DNA of 64,000 nt, taken from contig JAXRKP010000179.1 of the NCBI GenBank assembly GCA_037039925.1, positions 132,501 to 196,500 of the forward strand, written 5' to 3'. The translations under genes were made by a program, and so were the position numbers. Shown here one piece after another: positions 11,401 to 23,400 of this stretch. Within the stretch, counting starts at the first letter, position 1. The number at the start of each line of letters is the position of its first letter. A model generated the notes under the pieces. The model was not told where the DNA came from and made no database searches. It was given only the letters and a program-made list of their open reading frames with translations. The stretch comes from Doris montereyensis (lineage: Eukaryota > Mollusca > Gastropoda > Nudibranchia > Dorididae).

Positions 11401-14400
11401 CAAACAAACAAGCTTCTTTGTCAAATGCAGTACATCTATGTGTTACATAAAAAAATTCTGGTGTGGCATCTGTACATACATGTATTATTTTTTTCTCTTG
11501 CAGTACCTACTGACTCTCAAGCTCCCACAAGGCGATATCCTAGATGTGTTCAATGGCATTTACTTTTTGCCATTAGACAAGAATACTTACTTACGGATAC
11601 AGTGTTTTATAAACAGTTTAGAAGCAAGTTTTCCATTTATCACCTACACAGCATTTTTGTACAATGAGAAACTTGTCTGGTAAGTCATTTGCGGGATGAT
11701 ATCATAGATCTTTTAAAGACTAGAAAACGTTCATGCATCTGAAATGAATGTATGCAAACAGAGAACCTTTTAATGCTTTTCTTATCTCATCTCATCTCAT
11801 CTATCTGCTTCGTGCTTTGTGCACATAAATCCTTAATAGATTGTCTCCATTCCTCTTTGTTGCTTGGTGCAGTCCTTGCTTCATTCCAGGCCTTCTATCC
11901 TACACTTGTTCTTTCCTTCTCCACTGTTCTTCTCCATTTAATTTTTGATCGTCCTGTTCTTTATTTTCCATCTGGTGTCTAGGATATTGTGATTTTGCAG
12001 TCGTTCTCTTGGTCTTGTCGTAATCTGTAAATTTCCACTGTCTATATCTCACTTGTTCACTTAATGTTTTCATTCCCATAATTTTGCACAACAAATACAC
12101 GTCGCTTACTTCTCTCACAAATCTCACACCTTTTTGCTTATAGATCTGTACAGAAATATATATTATCAGTGCTCTAATGGAACCTCGCCAATTAGAAAAC
12201 TGAAATTTTACAGGAGGCACGAAACGCTGAATAAACTTTGAGGGCCAGTGGAACAGATGAACTGATTGACAGAGACACAGACAGATGAGTCTGAGACACA
12301 GATGGAGACTAACGCACACAGACAGATAGAAATAGGGAGAAGAGAAAGAGATGCAAGGGACAGCGAGATGAAGACAGGAGTAGGTTTACAGACAGAGGAA
12401 GAAAAAAGATAGCCATGTGTCCATTGTGTAATCCAAGAAATACACTATGTCTCATTTATGACTCAAGTAACTGAAATCAGCAATATATATTAATGAGGTT
12501 ATCTGACCAGCAGTTGACGAACACTACACTTTTTAACTTCACTAACTTATAGCGCGTGAGGATCAATGGAGCTGGGTATGATTTCGAATTGTGAGGTTCA
12601 CACTCAAATTTTCATTGCCAAATTTGTATACACTTTGATAGCTCAAGACATTTTAAGACATGATGTATAATGAGGTGATTCTTTCTTTCTTTATCAGTTC
12701 CCATTCTACCTTTCAGTGTATGGGTTCAAATGCCCGAGATGATCTTTCCCTACTACTCTTCTTAAATATTTCATTTCAGCTGCCTGTACTCTACTGTATT
12801 CTCTACAGTCTAAGGCCCAAGGTTCGCTGCCATAGAGGAGAGTAGGACAATAAACTGTATATTATACTGTTATTTTGGTTTTTGTTGACAATTCTTGCTT
12901 ACCTACAAATGCCTTTCCTAGATTGTTGTATATTGCACTTGCCTTTTTGATTCTCTGGCTGATTTCTTCTCTTAGTTTTCCCTCTGAGTTAATCATTACT
13001 CCTAGGTAATTGTAGCTTTGAACATGTTCTAAATTCTCCCCGCCCAATTTAAGATTTTGTGTTTCAGCTTTCCTAGTTACTAACATTGTTTTAGTTTTCT
13101 TTGCATTTACTCTCATTCCTCTTTCCTTTAGTTCATTGTTCATAATGTTGATATTCGACTGAAGGTCACTTTCTGATGTTCCAAACGGAGCTAAATCATC
13201 AGCAAATGAAAGCATTGATACATTTACTGGTTTGAGCTTCCACATACCTACATTCTTTTTTCTTCATTTTTGAGGATGCCTTTGCGACTGAATCCATAAA
13301 TGTGATAAAAAAAAGAGAACTTAGGGTACAACCCTGTCTTACCCCTATATCTACATCAAATTCTGCAGATATGTTTCCAGCTACTCTCACTGCACATGTT
13401 GGTTTATTGTAAAAACTTTTAATGGCTTCTATTAAATGTTGCTCTACATTGTGTTCTTTTAAGAAATTCCATAGTTCATCTCTCCTCAAAGTGTCAAATG
13501 CCTTTTCTAAGTCAATAAAACACAGGTAGAAGTCAATGTTTCTCTCAAGGAATTTTTCTATTATTTGTCTAATTGTCAATATGTGGTCTTGTACACTTCT
13601 TCCTGGTCTAAATCTACTCTGATGCTCTGCAATCTGGTCCTCTACTCTTTTCCTTAATCTCTTTTCCAGTATCCTGGCATATACTTTTCCTGGAACGCTA
13701 AGTAGTGATATCTCTATAGTTTGAGCATTCCATAGTGGATCCTTTCTTATGTATTGGTATTAACCATTTCCTTTTTCCACTTGTCTGGCACCTGTTTGGA
13801 CTTCCATGCTTGTTGGCATATTGCATGTAGTAGTTTGTCTGCCTCTTTCCCTTGGTTTGGGGATTTTCCTAATTTCACTTTTCTTATAGCTATATCTTCA
13901 GCTGTCTCCTCTGGATTACTTGTTACTCTTACTAATTGATCTTTACTCCTTGTTTCATACGTTCTGGAGGAATTATGTAATTGGTGAAAATGCTTTCTCC
14001 ATGTTTCCATGATTTGGCTGTCTTCTTTCATTATTTCTCCTTGGGCATTTTTAATTTTTCGTATTGGGCATGCTTTGGTCTTTCTCATGCTCTTCATTGC
14101 CCCCCCAGAACAGCTTTTGATTTCCTTGATAGCTTTCTTGAAGTCTTTGTCCAAACTCTTCCATTGTTTCTGTTTTGCTTTCCTAACTTCCTCTTTGGCG
14201 ATAGTTCTTTTATTCACGTAATCTATCCTATTTTCTGGTCTCTTTGTTTGCAAGTATTTTTTCCAAGCATCCTTCTTTTCTTTGATCTTAGTCTTGACAT
14301 TCTGATTCCACCATGCTGTTCTTTTCCTATCTCCTTTAATTTGTTTCCTACCACAGACCTCTTCAGTACAACTGAGGAGTGTTTTTTTATACATCTGCCA

Positions 14401-17400
14401 CTTTTCTTCTATTGTGCTATCATTCAGACCCATCTGTCTTTCACTGATAAATCTTTTTATACTAGATTGGTATACCTTTATTTTGCGTTTAGTAGCTTTC
14501 TTTTGAGTTTTCCTTTTCTGTTTGTTTTCTTCAGTCAGTTATCTCATTTTGGCAATGACTAAGTAATGATCATTAAATATTTCTGCTCCTGTTTACTCTT
14601 GCATCCAATGTACTGTAAATTGCTGCTATTATGTAGTCTATTATTGACTTTTCACACCTGTCTTCATTTACTCTTGTATATTTGTGGATATCTTTATGAG
14701 GAAAAAATGTGTTGGCTAAAATCTATTAGTCTTTCTCCATTTGGAGAAGTTGTTGTCTCTCCTTCTTTACCTATTACTCCTCCTTACGTTTCTACATTGT
14801 TGTCTACTCTAGCGTTTAAATCTCCTAAAAGCATTAGTTCCTGTTTGGGTTTAAGGTTCTCTGCAGCTATTTGTAAATCGTTTTCGAAAATATATTTTTT
14901 TCTTCTTTAGTTGCGTCTTCATTTGGTCCATAAGCTATTAATAATTTAATTTCTCGTCCTTTTGGTTTAATATATATCTCTAATAGCCTTGGGCTTATAA
15001 ATTTCCAACTTTCTAGTATCTTTTCATGCCTTTTATGCGCTAGGAGACCTACTACTGCTCTAGCTCTATCTTTGACATCTACTCCTGAGAAGATTAAAAT
15101 ATGATTCGGTCCTACATTTTCTTTTCCTTGTTCTTTTTTCTTTGTTTCTGTAATGGCCAAAATATCTACTTTGAATTTTTCCATTTCTTCAACTAATTCT
15201 AACTCTTTCCCATTTATTGCCCTGATGTTCCATGTTCCAAAAATCACAGTCTGTATTCGTTTCCAAGTTTGTCTTCAAAAGATCAAGCCGGTTATATTAT
15301 ATTTAGTTCTCTGAATCGGTTTGATTTCGGATAAGCAGGGATTAGCCCACTGTACCCTAGGTAGATGGTGGGGCTGCCACCTTGAGGCCCCCTACCAGGC
15401 CTTGTTATTTTCTGTCAGGGTTAACTCCCTTAGCCTTTAGTCATTCAAGACCAGCCTGCAAGGCAGCAGGTTATTATTTTCTGTCAGGGTTAACTCCTTA
15501 GCCCATGGTGAACCAAGACCGGCCGGCAAGGCAGCAGGTAATCTGTCAGGGTAGCCCATGGTGAACCAAGACCGGCCGGCAAGGCAGCAGGTAATCTGTC
15601 AGGGTTAACTCCCTTAGCCCTTGGTCGGCCAAGACCCGCCTACAAGGCAGCAGGAGACTCGTGGAGGGCGGGATCATCTTCTCCCCGTACAGGTGCTTAC
15701 CTGTCCACTGCCCGGATAATGAGGTGATAAAGAGTTAAATGCACAACAACAACAAAAATTCTGGCCACAAATCAAATGTATGAGATTCCATGAGAACGCC
15801 ATCGATATGCTGGTTTACTTTTCTTCCTGGGAAATTCTCTATTGTAGTTAAAGTTAAAAGTATCATTGACAAGTCAGTGCCATGTTTGTCTTGTCTTACA
15901 GCATGCTGCATTAATTACTATTGCTTTGCTATTGTTTTACTTTAGTTTTCTTCCATATTGCAGGAGTGGTCTTGAGCAGGAGGACATGCAGACAATGTAC
16001 AAATACTTAACTTTTAGTTTGTTTCCTACTTTTATGGATCAAGAGTTAAGTGGCAGCAGTCAGAGCCGGTCAAGTCAATCGTCAGCTGGTTTAGGACATT
16101 TTGGAAAGTAATTATCACGTTGTATTGCAGAATGAATATTGATTATACAGTTTAAATTACATGGTAGGGTAATAAAAGGGTGCTTTTATCTTTAACCATT
16201 GTTTGAATTCAGAAAATGAGTCTTTATTTTCAGCTTGTTAATCAGTAGATTTATTTTATCTTCCTTTTTAACATGAATTTGTTTTTGCAAAGATATGCTT
16301 AAATTAGGTAGTTCAAACGGAAATTTCAAGTGTAAGCAATGAAAAAGTAATTGCTACCCCTGGAAAGAATTTTAGTACCTGAGTAATTTGATACCAAAAT
16401 CATTTCTGTAGAGCAATATTAACCGAAATTCCAAATTTTTTAATTTTCGAAAATTTGTTGAATTTTTCAAATGGGCCAAAGCTCGAAATTTAACTTTCTA
16501 TATCTCCCAATAACATTCACTCCCAAAACCCATACTTCTTAAACTTGGAAGTCATGAATATATAGAACAAGCCGAATTTCATGTGCGACTCCCAAAACTA
16601 CAAGATGGCTTTTTATCAATGTAAAAAATGCAAAAGCGGTATAAATTGTCTTTACTCACTGAATCGACGACACACACACGGCCCGAGCCAATCGACTGAT
16701 CAGTCCCGCTTACTAGATCTAGTTAAAGACAAACATTGAAGTAAGGGGCATGTCGGAAGTGAAGGTAATAACATAAGATAATATGAAAACCCTATAGGAA
16801 CAAAGACGAGACAAATACAAGGAATAGACAGAAAGAAAAAATCCTGGCCACCATGGGGATCGAAAGTCGCTAACTCTGTGTTGGCACCCATCGCCTCGCT
16901 ATGAAAAGAAAGCGTATTACCAACCGAGCTAAGTTAGGCGATGGGTGCCGACACAGAGGTCGCGGGTTCGATCCCCATGATGACCAGGATTTTTTTCTGT
17001 CTATTCCTTGTCTCGTCTTTGTTCCTATAGGGCTTTCATATTATCTTATGTCATTACCGTCACTAGATCTAGTTAAAAGGCCATGCTGAGTTTCGATTAA
17101 GAAGGTATTAAACAAAACTCTGTCGCAGTAACTCGCAAAGTCAAAATTTAATGACACTAGTAGTTTCTAATGCAAAATTGAATGAGCTTTCTTTTGGGTT
17201 TCTTACGTAAGTGGCTCCACGGAGCGTTTAAAAACTTTAATCGCCTCGGATGAGCTCTTAACTTTGACATCATGGAGTAATTGGTATCATTGTAAAGCCT
17301 TTTTTAGCACAATATGATTCGACCAATCAGAGTCGACTATCATTCATTGAGCTATCGCGTAATGCGAATAAAGAGAGAGGATGTCTGGCGAGCTGGTTTT

Positions 17401-20400
17401 TCACTGGCTCACCACTCCACTGGCTTTCGCGTTTGACCACCCTCGTTTACTAGAGTGTGAGAGCACATTGTATTACACCTTCCCTATCACAACACACATG
17501 GTTGGAAAGGGTTTAAATAGATCTTTCTAATGGTGTAAGCCATATTACGTTACTACATTGTATACAAGAGATGGGGGCAAGGGGAATAAGACCGAAAGTT
17601 AGCAAAATTTGAGACTCGCAGTGTGGTGAACGGAAAAACTGGGTGGTTTGGACAAGCTGCGTAAATAGCTTTTAAAAAAATTAAAATGGAGATCTATTAC
17701 AATACAAATTTTTCTTTATTATACACAAGGTATTTAGTAATTGAGTCAATGCAATTTATTTCCTACTCTCATTGATGTGAATTTTCTTAAAAAGCTCTGT
17801 TACTGTTAACATTCCTTTCTTCACAATTCAAGGTTTATGACTGGTCCACCTGATCTCAACAATGACAAAAATATGGGGAAAATACCTCGTGTGTTTGTGA
17901 GTGCAGAAAAGGAAGACGAAGAGTGCTATCTCCTTGTTTACACAGCTTTAAGTAACCATTTGCCTGCTTGTCAGCGGTATGCTTTTAATGATTGAATATC
18001 CTTTTCGTATAAGTCATGTGCAATAATATATTTGTATTTTGTAATGTTAGTGCTTATGCGCATGTATGTATGCTATTGATATGTATATTTATATATTATT
18101 GAATATGTTTGTACCAATGACTGCAAATACGCAGCTTTAGGACCTGTGTTCGTAATTCCCAAATTAAAGCTCTTTGGAAAAATGTATATGACATATTTGC
18201 CAATTAGTACGTAAAAAATGTATTTAGGACGTTGTTTATGGCTTTGAATCCTAAGTTTGTATTCACCTTGAAAGTGGGCAGCTGGCGGGTACTGCTGATT
18301 GATCCTATTTCTCTCCTTTCACTCTTTCAATTATCTTTCATTTTGCTGTTTCCTGTTATTCACTCTGAGAACATTGTATATGGTGGACAGGGTAGGGTAA
18401 ATGCCAATGAAACAAATAAACTTGAAAAATAGGTATTTGAGGGTTGAATTAAATTGTTTTTCATGAAATCCGAAGTTAACGGCAGAGACTCAGAGAAATT
18501 GGGATGAAAGTCCAGAGACACCATTCTGACTTCACGAAAATTTAGACGCTTTTCACTAGAGAGACCAGCGGTTTTTCTTAAAATTTGCCATGAAGAGGGT
18601 TGATCCAAGTTAAATTATCAAATAAATGTTTTCTGGAATATTACAGGCAAGTTAGAATTAGTTTGTGCGGTCAGAGTCTGTTTTTCAATTGAAATAGTTT
18701 GACAGCTGTGATGTCATATTGCCGGGGGGGTTGGATATAATAAATAAAAAAAGCAGAACATTTTAACTTCTGTTTTTATTTTTGACGTTCTTGTCAAAAT
18801 TACCTTGCATGATTGCAGTTTAGAAATCAAAATGATATAATATTCATTTCATTCTATCTAAACAGGTTGTGGTGTCTCACTATCTCAATTAAGTACTATG
18901 TTCTCTTGAGCAAAATAGTTTTATATTTATTTTCCATCCAAGACAATGGTCCGTGGTCTTTGGTTTATGCTTCATGCTGATTCTGTGATCCTTAACATGC
19001 GTGAAGCTACCTGTTTTTTTACACACTGTGTGTTCACGATTCACTTTGCCTAGATGATTTTTACATCAGCGCAAAGTTGCCTGGGCCTAATGGCTGGTTT
19101 TCGTGTTTGGGTTAAAAATTTAAATATCCAAAGTAACTTTATAACTTATGATGTTAAGATGTGAAACCTATATATTCTGATAAAATGTTATTAATAAGCC
19201 AAGTAACACTGTTAAGTTTGAAAGAGCTGTCCTAAAGCCATGATAAAAAAAAGAGTAAAATATGATTGGCAGCTGTGGTCAATTTGCGTAAGAATAGCCC
19301 CTACAATGCTTCTTCTACTATCACGTCTAAATTGCAACACATTGTCTCTTTGTAGCATCAACAACACACCCCAAACCCCACTCTATTCACAGGAGATACC
19401 ATTTTAGTGTGTAAAGGAGTGGTCAAGACAATTCACTTCAATAAAATCCTTTCGTTCTCTGTAACAAAAGGGTCTGTTCTTCACACCTTGAAACCTAACA
19501 TCTCCTATTTACTTGGACTTAACCAAGATTCACTAATCTGAAGCAAGCATCAATTTTCTCTAATGTGATTGGCTGACTTATCAGAAAGCTAGTTTTAAAC
19601 TTTATTTGAGTCCACGTGGAAATATCAGGCCTTCGCGACGCGGTTTTCAGGAGGAAGATTAATATAGCCGGCCTTCGCATTACGCGGTTTGTTGGTGAAG
19701 GGCGGAAATGGCCAGTCGGCGCGCCATATGTGTTAAGAAAGTTTTTATTCAAACTGATTAATGATCAATGCAAATTTTGATTGCATTCAGGTGTAGCAGT
19801 GTTTTGTAACTCAATATCATTCAATGAGATTGGAAAGACAATCATTATAAGAATTCATGGGGGAAATCTTAATAGAAATGGGAAGATTTGTTAGGTCTGG
19901 TTTTCTACCCATGTTGGTATAACAAACCAAGACTCCTGAATGATTGCATGGAGGCAATAGAGGCTAGATCAGCATTAGAGGATTTAATACAGACATCATT
20001 CCTAAAAATTAAATCTAGAAACATTCTGCGGGCCTCAAGAACATTATTTTCCAGAAACGAATCGTGTTCATCTTTGATTATTTCTAGCATATATTATCGA
20101 GTAAAGTATATCACTTATTATATAACATTCAAAACTTTCTTAGCAGAAGATATAGATTTAAACGTAATAATAAAATTTTCACCATATAAAAATTAACAAT
20201 ATCTTTCAATAAAAAGTAACCAGTTTTGTCTCATTTTACAGTTACTACAGTGTGAGTCATCTAATGATCTTTTCATAAGATTTTAATTTTTTCAATCTAG
20301 CAGTTTCTTTAATTTTCATTTTGAAAAATGGGAAGTCCTTTGAATGTGAAAATATGTTGCAATCAACAACTGTCTTTTCAAAAGTATTTGCTTTCATTTT

Positions 20401-23400
20401 GAACAGTGCTTAAGTCCATTGAATGTGAATACATGTCGCAAGTTGGATGCAATGTTGGGACCTCAAATGACAAAACTAGCTTCTGATATTGGAGAGCAAT
20501 ACTCCAAAAGGTTTGCCACCATCAGGTAAGTCATTTGTGGATATGGACTGGGTGTCATGTACATAAATTTGTCTTTTGCTGAATACAACTTGTCCATAGA
20601 ACAACACATGTATCAAGAACAGTACACATTTTTTGTCTTAGACTACTAAAAATAACCTGCTGATTTTGATATTTTGAAAGGAAGATGGGTTTGTTGATGT
20701 TTTGATCGCTTAAACCAATTTCTCGATAATGATTTCAATGTTGTGTTTTATTGTTATGACTTCAAGAGCAGTATCAATTACAAATGTTATCATTTACAAA
20801 TTTTGGCTATTGCTTAATACAGGTGCATGTTTGCTTTTTTGTTTTTTGCTATAAGAGGGGTATGGTTTGGGATGGGGGGAAGTTATCTTTGAGTCAACAG
20901 AGGGTTTATGCTTTGTTTTTTTCACATCTTCCTCCAAGATTTTTGCAGGAATCATTTTCTTATTACATTTGCTTTGCTACAGCCTAATAGTATTTTTTTT
21001 TTATAAATAACACTAATGTCCATTGGAAAATACAGAAACACAACGAATTTTGTTTCTTTGTTATTCTTTTATCAATGTCATTGATCATTTACCAGTGTTC
21101 CATGTAATTTTTTTTCCCAGCAATTCTGACCCGGTTTTCAAGTATGTTTATTTCAACCAAATGAATCTTGCACAACAGACTACTGTGCATATTGATCTCC
21201 AGAAGCGATCTGGTGTGAACATTCCAAATGAAATCCTCAAACTTCTAGGTGATGTTAATGCAGATTTAACAAAGTGAGTTTATGTTTTGCAATTAATTTC
21301 CGTGTTTTTGTGTTATAATTTTGTTTCATTTTCTTTTGTAACTGCAATGTATATAACATTTTTCTGAATCAGTTTGTTCAACTCATTGTGGTTGTGTCTA
21401 ACATTTAGGTCCGACAGGTTACCTGCCCAATGAATTCACGTCAGACACATGTGTCGGACAATGTTTATGATAGGTTTATTTATGTAGGAACTGTAGAACG
21501 CTGTGAAAATGCTCATTTTATGAAAAACAGAATATTATCTTTCCTGGTTATATCTCTTAGCTGTGTGATGGGACTCTTTTTCCACTATCTGCCGTTTTAA
21601 TTTTTAGATATATTTACTTGTTATCCAGTTATTCTGCTGTAAAGAAAAAGTTGGAAACCCATAAATTTACTTCACACGCAATACAGTGGAACCTCTCTAA
21701 TCAGAAAGTCTCGGTGGATTTTAAAATTGTCCCTATTTGCTGGGGACCTAGGGGTTTTGGACTTCCCACAGCAGTTTGAGGTACCTAAGCCCTTCTGTGA
21801 GTAGTGTGAGCAGGACCAGTTGATCAAAACGAAGATGGCGTTCATCAAAGATGTCATTCACACTCACAATCGATCTTCCTTGGATAGTAGATAGATAAGA
21901 CACGTAATCAAGAAGGCATGGTGAATCATTACATCTCCTTTCGTGTCCACTCTTGCGATTGACGGATGATGAGGGTAATAAAAGATTATGACAATGAACA
22001 ACTTTCTTAACGCCGCCCGTGTCAGCGCCATACTGTATTGTTAGGTGGACGAGCAAGGTCTGGCTGAACTCTTACTTTCACACTTTCTTAATGGATGTCT
22101 GGTGTTCCTGGCTTATGGTCATCGTGAACTGGCACTTGCGACATTGTGTACACATTATGCAATGTATAACACTGTAGTACTAATGCAGGTGTAATAATTT
22201 ATGTTTTGCTAACACGAAACCATATTGCGATAAAAAGTGAGTGTTGAGATATATAAATATGGGGGAAATGGTGATGATAATCAATGTAAGCCCGCGAAAA
22301 TTGTCCCAATTAGCCGGGACCTTTCCCATTTAGAGAGGTAAAATATGTAGAAACTATTTCGTTTCCTGGGAATTTTTCCCAATTGGCCGGGTTTCCCGAT
22401 TTCCTGGGTTCCCAATTTGAGAGGTTCCATTGTATAAGAAATATTTAAATCATTTTAAAGCTGAAAATTTCCTTTATCATATGCAAAACAACACCATTCC
22501 TCATTATCATCATACATAACAACCAGGTCCACCACCCTGCGACTGCAATGGTCAGTTGACATCATTTTATGATGTTCTTTTTTTTTTCTGCAGAGAAAAT
22601 AAAGATGGTGAAACAATTGTTAAAACAACTTCAGATTACTGGGTTGTAGGCAAGAAATCGGATCAAAGAGAATTTTATGTTGTGATCAATCAACGAAATG
22701 CAAGCCTTATTGAAATCAATGGTGAGTGTATAACATCTTTAATAGCAAGAGCTTATTAACTCTGAGTGCCAATCACCAGTCTATCGACGCTTCCGCTAGG
22801 TCGTTCTATGCCACCGGCCGATGTATGAGTTGTTGGTGTTTTCACACAATTATTGTTTCGTAAACTAATACTGCTAAAATTGTGAGGATATGCCCACAAC
22901 CAATACATTGGCGTTTGGCATAGAGCAACCTAGCTGAAGTACCTATAGGTCAGCGATCGACACTCAATGCTAAACAAAGTTATATGCCTTTGAAATGTAT
23001 CACTCTTGCAGGGGATAGAATTAATCTGGCTTGAAGCAATCATTTTGTTTTCGCACTCAAAGAGTTAACATTATTTTTTTGTTCTTGCTGTCATATTATC
23101 CTCTTGTGTCACATACGATGAAAGCAGTAAGTGAGTAAAACAATTAAGTTCCATCATGGCTGAACGGCCCATAGAGCCGGAGCTTATCTCACTTTCAATA
23201 GGCTGAAGCGGAACAGGTGACAATAATCACTTCCTTGGTCTGACACAGATTTTTACTCCCAAGCTATTGCTTGTACCCATTTGTACCTGGGTGGAGTGGG
23301 GAAAATACGTGTAAAGTGTCTTTCCCAAGGAACACAACATCAGACCTAGCTTTGCTAGGATTCAAACTCGGGACCTCAAAATCCCCAGTCCGGCAGCCTA

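Larger units (their letters stand above)
12680..15715 (-). mobile_element. Non-LTR retrotransposon (APE-type LINE), copy 1, ~3.0 kb
   Basis: The element is inserted in the CCZ1 intron between exons e and f, antisense to the gene. Reading on the minus strand, it starts with a conserved 5' terminus and a tandem-repeat leader (15390-15650). Next comes an endonuclease domain (14867-15247), a linker region (13747-14433) and a reverse transcriptase (12862-13579) with FIDLEKAFDT, GVRQGCTLS and the catalytic SFADD box. It ends in AAAGAAAGAAAG-type sequence. The 13-bp target-site duplication is perfect, so the termini are certain and insertion was fairly recent. Frames are broken and part of the C-terminal region kept in copy 2 (about 300 bp) is deleted, so it is inactive. 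The clade was not resolved. Confidence 0.93.

Noticed and set aside
11900..12319. 139-codon minus-strand open frame as a cellular gene
   Set aside because: Its N-terminal half has no recognisable similarity, and the other half looks like the 3' part of a retroelement with a GAGAT-type tail.
13981..14562. 193-codon + strand open frame rich in Phe, Ser and Leu
   Set aside because: It is the antisense shadow of the LINE linker/endonuclease region; the same happens at 37845-38363 and 44813-45205.
16897..17000. Functional tRNA gene
   Set aside because: A and B boxes are present, but the acceptor stem cannot be paired and the sequence is part of the repeated foldback SINE.
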